A stretch of DNA of 64,000 nt from Rattus norvegicus (Eukaryota > Chordata > Mammalia > Rodentia > Muridae), in the NCBI RefSeq assembly GCF_036323735.1, contig NC_086038.1:27093501-27157500 (forward strand). The letters are read 5' to 3'. Each line of letters begins with the position of its first letter. The first letter of the stretch is position 1. Below the pieces are notes generated by a model. That model was not told where the DNA came from. It was given only the letters and a program-made list of their open reading frames with translations, and ran no database searches. This document shows, one piece after another, positions 46,495 to 59,462 of this stretch. The position numbers were made by a program, and so were the translations under genes.

Positions 46495-46542
<48 letters not shown>
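46495..46542. repeat. (GT)n microsatellite
   Basis: GT run of about 44 bases followed by GCACGTGCACATG, about 360 bases from an Edar exon. Confidence 0.97.
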
Positions 46543-46543
<1 letters not shown>

Positions 46544-46898
46544 ACGTGCACATGCATACATGCGTGCCCTGTGATTCATGTTGGCTCCTTGGTTTGAAGA
46601 GAAAGGTGGAAGGCTCAGGGCATCTGGGAGATTGGGAGCGGGGAGAATGGACAGTGGGGAGTAGCAGGCAGGTGTTACACCTGCCCCAGCTCATGTAATC
46701 AGTGAGGAAAGAGAAATTCAGTGCTGGTTTACATTGCCCCCTTTGGTGGGAAGCTACTCTCTAGTATTCTTGGAGCATCCTCAGACCTAGTACACTCAGC
46801 TTGCCTGCCTGCTATAAGGACCTAGCTGCTAACTCCACTCTTGGGATTGGGACTGTTCAACCTAGTAGTGAGTGTAGGTGAGTTCCTGTTCCACATAC

Positions 46899-46971
46899 CT
46901 TTTTGGGGTCTTTGTGGGTGTTGCTGTCAACTTCTGGAATTCACCATTCTCAGGGAAAGTCACCACACTGT
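46899..46971 (-). CDS. Edar: Edar coding exon 9
   Basis: The acceptor CTATAG lies above 46971 and the donor GTATGT below 46899. The 73 bases complete Asp244, encode SVVTFPENGEFQKLTA and TPTKTPK, and end two bases into Ser268. Compared with the human protein as I recall it, this linker segment carries several substitutions, so it is less constrained than the death domain. Confidence 0.95.
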
Positions 46972-47233
46972 CTATAGGAATGGAAGTTGGGGGTTGGTGA
47001 GAGTTAGCTTGTGGTTCTGAACCTGGATCTCCCTTCCTGTTTCCTTTTCAGTAGACATCCTTTGGTGACTGGGTCCCCATCTAGGGACAGAACAAGTGGG
47101 TATACCACCCCCCTCAAAGGCCCTGGAATCAGAGGTGGTCAAGAGGCTGGGCTGCCAGGTTTGAGGACAAGGTGAACATATTCCACTGTCATGCTAGATA
47201 TTGTGCATGGGGCAGTGTGGGCTGAGTACAAAC

Positions 47234-47308
47234 CTGGGGCCTCTTTTTTCTCCTCATGTGTGTTAGCTGGGGCTTCTGCACTTTTTCCTGGGGGACTGCT
47301 ACAGCAGG
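47234..47308 (-). CDS. Edar: Edar coding exon 8
   Basis: The acceptor AAGCAG lies above 47308 and the donor GTTTGT below 47234. The 75 bases complete Ala219 and encode CCSSPPGKSAEAPANT and HEEKKEAP, ending one base into Asp244. The vicinal cysteines just inside the membrane are conserved, while the following stretch is variable. The GTTTGT donor is weaker than the others. Confidence 0.95.
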
Positions 47309-47406
47309 CTGCTTGAAGAGAAAGAAGAAGGTTACATTGAGCTCCCTGGCTCTCTCAGAGAAGATGACAGAGTGTTGGAATAGGGATGTGGGTGCAGGGA
47401 TCTCAC

Positions 47407-47532
47407 CTGGAGCTGAAGGCTTAGTCTTCATGATATAGAACATGATGATGAGGACAATGGCTATGGCCATGATGAAGATTGTAGACATGGCAATAATCAG
47501 GGCGGTGGCCAGGTGTCCTTGACTTGAGAGCT
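47407..47532 (-). CDS. Edar: Edar coding exon 7 (transmembrane helix)
   Basis: The acceptor CAGCAG lies above 47532 and the donor GTGAGA below 47407. The 126 bases complete Glu177 and encode LSSQGHLATALIIAM, then the hydrophobic span STIFIMAIAIVLIIMFYI and the stop-transfer MKTKPSAP. The transmembrane helix is about residues 188-208, so the receptor turns cytoplasmic at the Lys-Thr-Lys segment. Confidence 0.98.
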
Positions 47533-48835
47533 CTGCTGGCGTCAATGAAAGGAGGATAAATGGTTTTGTCCTCCAAGCCACAGCACCCACCAGGAGACCC
47601 AATCACAGGACTGCTTCCATGGGTCATACTTGGCCCAAGGACCTGGCCCCCAGAGCGTGTGTTGGCTGCTAGGTCAGAACCACTCATCAGCTTCCCCAAC
47701 ACTGTGCATTATACTCAAAAGATCAGGATGCAAAGCAAGAAGCCATTCCTGGGTGCTCACTCTTAGTGTCACTGCCCTGAGGTCCTGAGAGAAGGGTAGA
47801 GATGGGGATCAGAGCGGCCCATGAACAAGAATCTGTCTTGGGAGTTCAGGCACTTCCGGCAAAAAGCCACCCCTCCGGCTAGAGGCTACATTCCTGGTTT
47901 GGTTTTACTTGGCACCTCGTCTTCAGAGTACTGACAAGAGCCCCAGGGTAAAGCAGGCTGACTGACCCAGCAACTCCTACTGTTTCCACTTCTGCTGGCT
48001 GCCGCTTATTTTTGGAGCTGTTTGCTCAGTTCCGTGATGGAGCTTTGGACGTGTGGAGTATCTGAAACCTTCCTGTAGTTCTCCAAAATAACTAAACGAG
48101 ACACCTGGTTCTCATGAAGCAGGATCCAGTGACAGGCATCTAGTGCTCTGAGCCATCAGAAGGATGTGCAGAGCTGAGAGCCCACTGAGGACACTCCGTC
48201 TCCTTGATGTTATCTGCTGTGTTTATAACTGTGGGGTGTGGGTGATGTTGTCTTACGAGTCCCGGTGCACGCTATTCCCAGGTTCTGGGGGAAGTGATGG
48301 GGACACCTCTGCCTATTGCCCTCAGACATTGGGTCGGGGTGTATCAGGCTGCATATTGGCTTTGAGGGTTCTTGAAGGTCCCCAAGCTTCATGGAGACCC
48401 AATCCCAAACATGCTTAAGAATCAGATGGCATTAAAACCACAGAGTAACTCCTCTATGAGTTTTATGAGTCTCTATGAGAAGGGACGGGCCAGCTCAAGG
48501 TCTTGCACTGAGAGAAACTTAGGTGGGGGTGGGGAGAGTGCTCCTCAACCATCATTTCCATTTCTTATGAGCTAGGGAGAATAAAAATCATTGGAAATGA
48601 GTATTAAAAGTGTAAATTACTATCGACACTGACTTCTGACTGTCACTTTCCACCCTGCCAAGGTGGCTAGAGTACCAGGATACCATGGAATAGTAATTCT
48701 ATATCAAGGTTCTGTCACATTAGGGAGTGACAAGAGGCAAAGGGCTGTGTCATCATTGCTGACAGCTCTCCCCTCTCCCTCTTCACTCTCAGCTCTCTGA
48801 GTTCCACAAGACTCACAGCTGAGTGCCTTCCTTAC

Positions 48836-48922
48836 CTTTGTGAGCATGCTGGAAGGGGGACAAGGTGCTGCCGCCTGAAGTGCTGGAGGAGTGAGCTGAA
48901 ACCCCGGAAGTGGCTCCCACAC
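48836..48922 (-). CDS. Edar: Edar coding exon 6 (extracellular stalk)
   Basis: The acceptor CTCACAG lies above 48922 and the donor GTAAGG below 48836. The 87 bases complete Cys148 and encode VGATSGVSAHSSSTSGG and STLSPFQHAHK, ending one base into Glu177. It is a Ser/Thr-rich stalk between the cysteine-rich repeats and the membrane. Confidence 0.97.
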
Positions 48923-49084
48923 CTGTGAGGAGAACAGATAACCTCAGAGATCTGGCAAAGCATGGCCTTCAAAGGCTGGAAAATAAGGCACTGCAGTGAA
49001 ATGAACCAATCTGGAGTTCTAGACTGTATTGCAAGGAGTGGGGCAGAGAGGAAATGTTTAATGTCCCCAAAGAGTATTCTGACA

Positions 49085-49290
49085 TCTTAGAAATTATTTT
49101 ATTAAATGTATGTATATATGCGTGTGCACCACATATGTGCAGGTGTCTGCCAAGGCTCGACGAGGACATTGGAGTCCCTGGAGCTGGAGTTACCAGTGGG
49201 CATGATCCACCCAGTATGAGAGCTGGGAACTGAACACCAGTCCTCTGCAGAAGCAGCGAGCATTCTTACCCGTGAGTCATCGCTCCCTCC
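49085..49290 (-). mobile_element. B3-type SINE, diverged
   Basis: Antisense blocks GTATATATGCGTGTGCACCA, GCTGGAGTTACCAGTGGGCA, GCTGGGAACTGAACACCAGT and a degraded head near GAGTCATCGCTCC. Confidence 0.7.
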
Positions 49291-49814
49291 ATAGGATTCT
49301 TGTTCCTTACATAAAGACAGCTCTGCCTCATCCACCCAGTTCACCTACAAACTGAGACAGCTTCTGTGCACTCTATATGAAGGGTAGCACATGTACATGA
49401 GAGCATTTTAGGGGACTAATACTTGATTTTTTTCAACTATGGAGAGCAGAAATATGTTCTTAAAATCTTTTCTAGTCATAAAAGTTTATATCTTCATTAC
49501 TAAAAATCTGGAAAAATAAAGCCCTGAGCAGAAGCAGAAGGAGCTAGCCAAACTTCACAGTAACATTCTCAGCTCTGATGTCCTTCCTTCTAGAATTTCC
49601 TCCAAGATTCCAATGGTGGCAGCTCAGTAGTGCTGGCCTTGTGCATGCTAGGCCAACACAGCACCACTGCACTGCACTCTGAGCCTAAGGCGAGTTTTTA
49701 AAATAGTTTCAACCAACCCAATTAAGAACGGATGTGCTTTGCTCTCCTCCTTAGCCACGGCTCCTTACTCTCCCACCATAGGGAAAACGGGTCACCAAAC
49801 AAACAAAACAAAAG

Positions 49815-49960
49815 GATGGGCATTGTAATGCTGGCCAGCACTAGGAGGCAGAGGTAGGCAGATCTCTGAGTTCCGGGCCAACCTGGTCTACACAGTGAGT
49901 TCCAGGGCACTCACAACCTGGTCTACACAGAGAGACTCTGTCTCAAAAAGAAAAGAAGGA
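49815..49960 (+). mobile_element. B1 SINE with a partial internal duplication
   Basis: Sense B1: ATGGGCATTGTAATGCTGGC, GGAGGCAGAGGTAGGCAGAT, CCAACCTGGTCTACACAGTG. A second CAACCTGGTCTACACAGAGA follows 40 bases later. The tail is A/AAAG-rich. Confidence 0.85.
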
Positions 49961-50154
49961 AATACAACAGAAAAAAAAAGAAAGAAAAAGTGTCAAAGAA
50001 AAGAAAAAGGAAGCCGATTTGCTATCAGACAAACCACAATACATGTTTTTTTTTTTCTGATAAATAACCTTCTTTAAGTCAAACTTGAGTTTTTCAATTG
50101 ATAAAAACAATCGGGGTTGGACCATAGCTCAGCAGTAGAGGCAGAACACACAGA

Positions 50155-50155
<1 letters not shown>

Positions 50156-50201
<46 letters not shown>
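50156..50201. repeat. (CT)n microsatellite
   Basis: About 22 CT units, followed by CCTTTCTTTC. Confidence 0.97.
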
Positions 50202-50202
<1 letters not shown>

Positions 50203-50589
50203 TTTCTTTCTTATCCTTGATGGTTCTCAGTCCTGCAGAGGTTCATATAGTAATCGTGTGCTTTCTGAAAAGCAGCTATAAGCCCAGATGGAGCCACCAC
50301 CAACCTCCCTGAAGTCATGTCCTTCCCACCCACCCCAGCCAGCCCATAGAATTGGTCTAGAGGGTACACAGGGTCAATCCACAGCACCATAGGGCTTGAG
50401 TGAGGAGTAAGCAAGGACAGCAGACTGACAGAGGTTCTGGGAGGCAGACAGGCCTGCAGTGTGGAAAGCCTCCTGCCATCTGGCTTGTGCCAGCCCAGGA
50501 GCAAGAGCCCAGTCCCACTGAAGTGGAGTGCGCTGCCTGATTAGCTGACAAGCTCTCTCAGTACATACCCGGAAGTGGGAACTTCTAGT

Positions 50590-51140
50590 TCTCTGGAAAG
50601 TTAGTTATACCAAATGATATTTTGCTGGGCACACAGAAGAAAGGATGTCTTGCTAAAGCAAACATGTGGGAGACTGTTTTCCTGAAGCAGACACACGTGA
50701 AAGGATGTTTGGATATAGTGGACACGTGAAAGGATGCTTGACAAAGGAATATAAATATGACCCCACAGACAATGGGAGACAAGCACTGAGCATTGGTTTT
50801 GTTTGCTCCACCTCACTATTCTTCACTAAAGACACACATGTATTGGTTCGCCTTATATAGCATTCTTGAACTCAACTTGTGATAAACTCGCCCAAGAACT
50901 GCTCAAGAGATTCCTAAGGTAGCTTGCCGCTTCTGCAGCCTCACCTCAGACTGGTTGGTGAGCCTGGATTAACTACAGCTGCCTGGTGTCTGTTTGCTGA
51001 ACGGACTGGACTGTAGCTGCTGTTTCGTGCCTGGTGTCTGCCGGCCTAGAGGACTGTAAGTCACATTTGGTGTTTGCTACAGGACTGAACTGCTGCCTAG
51101 GAAGATTGAGCTCACCCTCAAGAACTGTTGCTGAACAGGT
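50590..51140 (+). mobile_element. Possible LTR of an endogenous retrovirus
   Basis: The left part has several near-copies of a block around AAAGGATG (50640, 50700, 50730) with CACGTG motifs, like U3 enhancer repeats. A TATAAAT box follows at 50750-50756, then a C/T- and TG-rich stretch (CTGTTTGCTGAACGGACTGG, GTTTCGTGCCTGGTGTCTGC). No retroviral genes adjoin. Ends and family are uncertain. Confidence 0.4.
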
Positions 51141-53336
51141 CCGTTTCCCCCATATCCTAATAACTTTTCTCCTCCACTGCCTCCACTGGGTGGTGGGCTA
51201 GAAGAGAGGTTGAGCCCTTATTAAAAGTAGGTTGCAAAAAATGTATGCCTACAAAATCCTGTGGATAGAAGCCAGATGCTTCTGTTTCCATCCTTATACC
51301 TAGTTCAACACACAGAGAGATGGACAGGTAAACGGTATGGAGGTACAAAGGCTATCTGAGGACAGGTTGGAGGTCAATTTCTGTGCATCAGTGAGGTGCC
51401 AAAGTACTCAGAGGCTAGCTTGTCTCTCAACATTAGACAGAAATAGAACTACGGTGTAGTCAGGAGAATAATCACTTGCCCAGGGAGGATAAGGTCTCTC
51501 TTCTTCATTCTGGGGGAAGACTGGAAGCTTTCTTGTGGCCTATAGACTCCAAACTTATGTTCAGCCTTTAAAGTTTATATTTGGGGGTAACTTAGCAAGG
51601 AACTGCTGAGGGAGTCCCTGGTGGTGGCCCTGTCTACTTAGCTATGCTAACCTATCAAATGGCAGGCATTCAGGCTGTGCCCATCCTTGCTCACAGACCC
51701 CACCAAGTCTCCTGCAGGTTGGCAGTTGCTCCAGCCAGCTAAGGCAAGATCCAGGGTTCTGCCATTTGTACTTTGCTGGGAAACCAGCCATCACATGTCA
51801 TCAGGTGGACTGTCCTGACCCAGCTTTGAATAGAAATCTAACTTCCTTTCTCTAAAGCAAATAGGGCATTGCAAAGGAACGGGTCTATTGGTTTGGTAAG
51901 GGGCTCAAGTGAGCTTAAGATATGTGGACAGAGGGAGAAAAAAAAGCCAAGGGCTGTGTCTGTGGATGCCAGCAATCTCTGTCTTTTCTTGTCCCTTCTT
52001 GCTAGGACTTGCAGACCAAGGCAGTGACAGGGTTGGGGCTGGGATGCAAACACACCCAGGCCTATGGTCTAGAAAGAACAATGAAGGAAGTTGGTGAGTA
52101 CAGACTTATGAAATGCCCCTGGACCCGGGAGGACTGGTTACATGACATCGCCAAACACTGGTGCAGGCTGCTACTTGCTAACGACATCTTCGCCGAGACG
52201 GGGAAGCTACCTGCTTGGACCAGCTATACCTTGCTCCAATATACTGGACATTCCCCAAACTGAACTCCAGCTGGCATTAGTGGAACACCCAGACTGCACA
52301 GGCTGCAAGAGTAGCCCGGTATTCTCCAGCCAAGGATGCTCTGCTGAGAAAATGGGACATGGGGATGAGGTTTGACAGGAAGGTAGAACTCTCTAAGCCA
52401 GAGGCTGGAACCAAACACATGCAGCCACCCCGCAACCAAACCCTTCAGGTCCTCAGGACCTCCATCCCTCCTTTTCCTGTGGCCAACCTCAGGGTCCTTC
52501 CAGAATCTGCAGGGCAGCAGGCATTTCCCTCAGGGATCCTGCAGCAGATGCCGAGACCTATCTCATGTGCAGAAGGAGCAGAATTACATGGATCCAGCCA
52601 GGCCTACAGGCCATGCAGGTCCTAAAGGGCAGCAACCCGTGAACTGACAATAGGCTTCTCAGAATCAGAGCTGGCAAGAGAGGATGGAGCTGCTGTTTCA
52701 GCAAAGAGAGAGCCGAGGCGACTCGGAGCAAATAAATGCATGGGTGCCTGGTTCTTAGTGGCAATTCTGTTTCAGGCAGGTGGAAGGAATGTTCTTTATG
52801 GAACACAAAAACAAATTCAATAGTACTACTCTGAGTACAGTAATTAAACAACAACAAAACCACCACCACCTCCAACAACAAAACAAAACACACCCCCACA
52901 TCTTCTTTGGTCTTCTTGTCCCCAATTCAGGGTCCTCTGCTTCCACACGAGGGAGGTAGGGTGTGAGCAGAGCAAGCCCCAGTCCTGCCCATCCCCAGGC
53001 TGACCTCAGACAGCTATGCTCAACTGCCCCACCACAGAGAACAGTGGGGCGGTCTGGCCCCAAAAGACAACCTAGAAGAAGCAATGTGCCAGGAGACCGG
53101 GCAACTGGGCACTGGCAGGCCTTGGTAGACAGAATCAGGCCCCTGGTAATGACTTGAGGATGCCCTTGTTGTTCCACAGAATGCTTGGGAAATTCCCCAG
53201 AGAACACAGACACCTGCTCTCCATTATCCCAAACCCTTGAAAAACACACACAGAATTATAGATGTACGCATGCTAATCTTACGAACACACTCTATCATGC
53301 TGAGTAAAGTGTGTGTGATCTATGTGTAGGCAAAAC
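51141..53336. other. Edar intron stretch without recognised elements
   Basis: Unique sequence, with CAA/CCA-rich low complexity at 52850-52900. Several short frames exist on both strands, none with a domain or splice support. Confidence 0.5.
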
Positions 53337-53337
53337 T

Positions 53338-53394
<57 letters not shown>
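53338..53394. repeat. (GA)n microsatellite
   Basis: About 28 uninterrupted GA units. Confidence 0.97.
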
Positions 53395-53397
<3 letters not shown>

Positions 53398-56300
53398 CAG
53401 CCCAGAGAGCTCAGCTATTGCTACCCTTCACGGCACATCTTTCAAGCCATGGGTCCACAAACGATCCTACCCTACAAGGAACATGGGTGGACACAGAAGC
53501 TATATCGAATCCACACTGTGCATCACGGAAGCACAGCCACATTGCACTTCCCAAGAGCAGCATGCTAGGCTTCCTGCAACAGGCTGTAATCTGGTCTGAC
53601 GCTGATTGACTCTGCACCATCAAGATGTCTGGCAGCTAGGAATAGCTCATACCACCCTGTGCCCTCACTCCATAACAGTCTCTCTGGGTTGTCAACTGCA
53701 GATGACCTGAGTGATAACGACTGGTAAAAACTGACGTTCCAGAAAGTGGGCAGAGGTTTCTGCTCAGTCCATTACCAGACCAGACAGTAGGGACAGATGT
53801 GCCTAGTTCACTCTGAATTCCCAGTCTGGCTGCAGCTCGGCTCACCTTTCTTGGGGACTTAGAGAGCTGTAAGCACCAGGCTTAGTGGAGTTCTACCTCT
53901 GTTCAAAGAGATGATGGTATATAAGGAGCCTTTGAAGTTGTTAATCCACACAATTTACAAATGTGCCAGTGTGTATTAGAGGCTGGCTGGCATTCTCTAC
54001 AGAACATAAACAGTTTGGATTTTTAAGAGTGACTTGGCTATGTGGGTTGTCAAGGAGGTGCCCCTCAACCCTGGCATTGGCCACACACCCTGGCGGTGGA
54101 TCTGTGAACGATGGGTGGAGTTGTCAGATACTCACTAGTTGCTAGAAGTGAGAGCAGAATGTAGCCTTTGCTTCTGCCCAGACATGCTCTACGGGAATCT
54201 GCTTCTCACCAGGTCCTTGGTCTATGTGGCGTGTTCTGGTGTGGATAGACAGACATATGAGATATCCTGGTGTGAATAGTGGCACATGGCATGTGGCATG
54301 TTCTGTTGTGAACAGTACTTTACAGAAACAACTGGGTCCATGCTCTCGGAGGCCAGGCTTTCCTATTTATGTTCTAAGGCTCACATGAACAGTCCTTGGC
54401 TCACTGTAAGTCATAATTCAATTGTTTAACTGGGTGTCCCTTCCTAAGAAACCACTCTCTTCTTGATTTAACTCATGGGTCTTAACCACTGACAAGTGAT
54501 TAAAAAAAAGAACAGAGTTCACGACCGTTACTGTCGCAACACAGTACTCCATTGTGTTATGTCTGTGTCTCCTCTACTCTGTCCCAGTTTTCCTGTTGTG
54601 GAGCTGAGCCTGCTGCCCACCACACTGACATGTCACCAGCACCAACATGGGTGTTTCCCACACACTGCTCATACAGTCCCATCTGTCCCCACACAAGATC
54701 TTAGAGGGAACTGAGGTACAGAGAATGAGATCACTTTCTTAGGGGTGGAAGCTCGCAATGGAAGCCAGCCAGGTGCGATGCACACCTCTCTCCATTCCTG
54801 ACTTCCTGTCTCCCTCCCTCTAGAGGGAACTCACATCAATCGTCATTACAGCACAGGTGTCCCCCCCCCACCCCCCCACCCCCGTCTACTTAGCTGTCCC
54901 AGCACCTGTATTCTTAAGACAACATGGGAGAAGGAAAATTATAGCCAGAGCGTCTTGCTCAAGCGCATCTTGTTCTCTGGTTTGCTGAAAAAAACAAACC
55001 AAAGGACTCTGTGTGTCCCTCTGGTCTAATGTGGACTCACCAGTGCACCATGACAGTAGATGGCAAAGGAGAGTAAGGCCTGAAGCACCCCGAGTGGGGC
55101 TGGCACTGGCTGGAGCGGGGAGGGGCTTGGCTTCAGGGCTTTGGGCAGAGGCTATACATGCTCAGCTGCCAGCCAGATCAGGGTAGGGAAGACTCCGGCT
55201 GTATCTGCCTTGTCTCGATGTACACAGATGGTTGACCCCAATGTGTGCAGGTATTGTCTAGTCATATGGTAGAAAAAGCAGAAACTGAAGCTTGGCCACC
55301 CAGGAACAGGAGCATTTATTCTACTTTATGAGTAAGTGCGTATCACTCTCCCGTTCCTCCCGAGAGCCCCTTGGTGACCTGTGTCTCGGCAATGCAGTAG
55401 TACTCTAATGATGTGTGTAGAAGGGCTCAGTAAGCATGAACTCAACCTTGGCTGTGGAAGTCTGTGGGCAGGGATGGCGTCAGAGCTCCACAGGTCAGGA
55501 TAAATGCTCTAACAATGGCAGAAAAGTTCTGGAGCTGGGACCTTTAACCTACACCCTGGCGTCAAGCGGAATCAGAGGCAGGCCCAGAAACGTGTGCTCT
55601 CTCAAGCATTTCATGGGAAGGTGATAAGAATCTGGCTCCTCTGCTCATTGCACAGAGAGCCAACAGAGTCCTTGAGAATGCCAACACAGGCTCAGTCCTG
55701 CAGATGAGGAGAACAGTCCGTACCCCGGCCCCTGCCCTTCCTGCCGAGGAGACCCTCATGCACACTCAGGCATGTAGCTGGACTGGCTGTCCTGCGCCTG
55801 GCCATCTGCCCGTTCCAGCTCTACTGGGCATGTAGCTGCAATACCACGTGCCCCAGGGTCCTTGACACAGAGTACCAAGAATGACAACTTGGTTCCACAC
55901 AGCCCAGGAAATCCACCCTTCAGGAAGAGGTGCCGCCTAGGCCACCAGCCAGGGATTTCAAGATCCTGACAGAGATGAGGTTTGGCCCAGTCCCCTTGGC
56001 TTTCCTGAGGTGGGGCTGTGAACTGAGTGTATGGGTCTCCTAATTTCACCCGGATATAGTTCTAGGTAATCTCCCCAGTCACAATGCACCCTGGGAAACG
56101 GTAGAGAAGGGTAGAGTGGAAGTGCTTTATGTTCTGAAGGAGGCTCAGACCCACTGAGGGAGTGTTCCACCTACCACATCTGTCACAGACAAATTACTGG
56201 GCCAGGTAAACAGACACCGGGAGACTGGCTTGAGAGGCCTCAGAGCCAAGACTGGAGGTAGTCTAGTTGGGTTGTAAAAACCCACAATGAAGCCTTCCTG

Positions 56301-57429
56301 GGTTCTAGCTGTCAGTTAAGCAATTAGGAAAAGTAAGGGATGCATTGATTTTTTTTTTAAATCTCTAGGAGTCAGGGACTCTGCCTCTTAGCCCAGACTG
56401 GATGCACCACAGCTGGCTAGCTCTCCCTCATTAGCCAGGCGACTAGGGAAGGGCATGTGTCTTTGTGAGAACCCCCTGAAGAGCTGCTTTCCTATCAGGT
56501 TCCATAGGCAAAGGACTGTGCCTGCTGGGAGGTATGGTCTTGAGATCATCCACTCGAGAGAGTGCCTCATCCCAGAATTGTCAGGCACTTAATTCATGTA
56601 GATCCCCTGACAGAAGATACATTAGAATGGCAGCTGACTTTACCACAGGTCAGGCTGGCAGCCAGGAGCCCCGGGCCTACTCCCCACCTTGTAAATTAAT
56701 TAGCATATGACAGGTAAGAAGTTCAATTTTAAATACATGCAAATCTATTCCAATTGCCAAACTATCTAGAAGGCAGAAAGTGGCCTGGCCTTCGGATTTC
56801 CTCAACCTGTAGCAACCCTGCCTCCAGGCAGCCTGCCCAGTCAGGTGATCACCTTTCCTGCAAGTGTGGGAAGGTGATGAGGCTATCAGTCTGCCTTTAT
56901 CCTACCTCAGTTCTGCAGATCTGAGTTGCCCACTAACACAGTTTTGGTAAGTTTGACATTTGGATGCACATAGCAAAGTCCGAGAAACCGCACATTAGAG
57001 TCCTCCTGCAACAGAAAGAGACCTTTCCCCACAAATGAAACATCATAGCCTGGCAAAAGAAGCAGCCCCATGGAGGGTTATAAACTCGGGAGGGCGATAG
57101 TTTATGTGTAATTCTTGGAAACTATTCAATTTTTTGATAACTTGTGCATATTTCTACATCTCTCACAGCCTCGTGTGATGCTACATACACACACGAACTG
57201 AAAGTTGCTTAGCACTTGATAGTAATTGCAAAATATCTTTGTATCTGCGGTCCCCTCAGCTTTCTTAATGGACACAGGAGGTGAGTTAAGGTCTCTCTCC
57301 GGTAGGTTGTACGGCTAAGCAACTTGTCCCAGGCACTGCTGGTTGACCTGCATGACAGTTAACGTCTGACTCCAAAAATCTGACCCACACCAGAGCTAAT
57401 CCCTTGTTTAGAGCTTTGGTGTGGTGTTC
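53395..57429. other. Edar intron stretch, mostly unique
   Basis: A short C-rich run lies at 54861-54892. Duplicated GGTGTGGATAGAC / TGGCATGTTCTG-like phrases occur near 54230-54310. No gene or named repeat. Confidence 0.5.
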
Positions 57430-57615
57430 TTTAAATAACGATTTTATTTTTATTGTGTATGTCTATGTTGCCTATAAAGGCAGAAGACAGCATCAGATCC
57501 CCTTAAGCTGGATGGCTGTTAGTCCCCCCAGGTGGGTGCTTGGAACTGAACAGCAAGCCTCTGCAAGAGAAACAAGCTCTGTCCATGGCTGAGATGTCCC
57601 CCTCTCCAGCCCCTA
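57430..57615 (-). mobile_element. B3-type SINE, diverged
   Basis: Antisense: TTTTATTTTTATTGTGTATG, AGGCAGAAGACAGCATCAGA, GTGCTTGGAACTGAACAGCA and the head CCTCTCCAGCCCC. Confidence 0.75.
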
Positions 57616-58428
57616 CTGTGCTGATCGTACTTAGGTATTGGAATTGGCTTTTTTCTATACCAGTAGTAAAAGACTGGAACTTTTGTTGGTCCTGACAGCC
57701 AGAATTAATAATACACCATGAAATCACTTAGGACTTAAGAATGCTATCCCACTGTGTGTTCAGCCTATTTACTTAACCTGCTTGTAAGAGCACAACCACC
57801 CTTCCTATGCCTTGGATTTCCTGTGTAGTCGACCTTCACAATGGAAGACAATACATAGCTGTAATCTTACGCAACGCACTTCCATGCCCCTGACCCGAGA
57901 GTAATGCGTCTGTGGTCAGTGTGCGTGTTATGGTAATAAATGCCGCAATCAGCAAGTAGGCTGGAAGCCACGTTATGGAACATGACCACTATAAATACTG
58001 GCTACAACATGGGTACAGGTTGACGGGTCTGTCTGCAGTGACACGTGCAGTCACGTTTGTTACGTGGGACAGTTGGAGTCAGTGACTGAATCCTTTGTAA
58101 AACTCTGTTAGAGGTTTCTGTAAAGTTTCCCTCATCCCTTCTCTGTGTGATGCTTTCCGTGCTGCTCAATACAAGAGAGAACGGAGCTGTTTGTTAGAGA
58201 CATGCACAGCCACAGGGACAGACAGATTCATTCACAAGACAGCCTTTAGGCAGGCATAGATTCAGACTCCGTACAAAAAATAGACAGGAGCAAATTCAGA
58301 TCTGGGCTTGCTCTCGGTAAGACTACTCCAAGGGAAAGTACTTTAATTTCTTTTCATTAATGCAACACTGCATACATTTTGGGCACGGTGGGTCATTCCT
58401 AATGCATTCAAGTGAGAAAGCGGTTTTA

Positions 58429-58686
<258 letters not shown>

Positions 58687-58817
58687 TCAGTTCCTTGGGG
58701 GATGGTTAGTATGCCCTGAAGTGGAATATTCTTTTTTCCAAGACTGGGATGATTTAGGGGCATGACTTTACATGGCTTGCTTGCTTGCTTTTGTTCTTTC
58801 TTTCTTTCTCTCTCTCT

Positions 58818-59000
58818 TTTTTTAAAGGTTTATTTATTTATCATATACAAGTACACTGTAGCTGTCTTCAGATACACCAGAGGAGGGCATCGGATCCCAT
58901 TATAGATGGTTGTGAGCCACCATGTGGTTGCTGGGAATTGAACCCATGATCTCTGGAAGAGCAGTCGGTGTTCTTAACCACTGAGCCATCTCTCCAGCCC
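58818..59000 (-). mobile_element. B2 SINE
   Basis: Antisense B2: AAGTACACTGTAGCTGTCTT, GGGAATTGAACCCATGATCT and the head ATCTCTCCAGCCCC at 59000. Pyrimidine repeats lie on both sides. Confidence 0.93.
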
Positions 59001-59006
59001 CCTCTT

Positions 59007-59061
<55 letters not shown>

Positions 59062-59083
59062 TCCTTCCTTCCTTCCTTCCTTC

Positions 59084-59148
<65 letters not shown>

Positions 59149-59188
59149 TGTCTGTCTGTCTGTCTGTCTTTCCTAAAGGTTTTAGTGT

Positions 59189-59232
<44 letters not shown>
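58998..59232. repeat. Compound pyrimidine microsatellite (CT)n(CCTT)n(CTTT)n(TGTC)n, then (GT)n
   Basis: Positions 58998-59149 contain only C and T (152 bases), passing through CT, CCTT and CTTT units. Four or five TGTC units follow, then after a short spacer a GT run at about 59188-59232. Confidence 0.97.
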
Positions 59233-59234
<2 letters not shown>

Positions 59235-59462
59235 ACAACTTTCGTGAAGGCTTTCAGAGGAGGTACCTATGCACTATCACATGTGGGCATCACTGAGCTC
59301 CCTGTGTCCCCCCACCCCCACCCCCACCCCGTCACTGTCACCCTTCCCAGAGTCCATAGGTTGGTGGGATTGCTTGCAAAATGCCTATTCGGCCCTGCGG
59401 CCTTTGGGACTCCACAATTGCCTGAGTGGGTGGCAGCGTCAGAGACAGAAAACAACTACACC

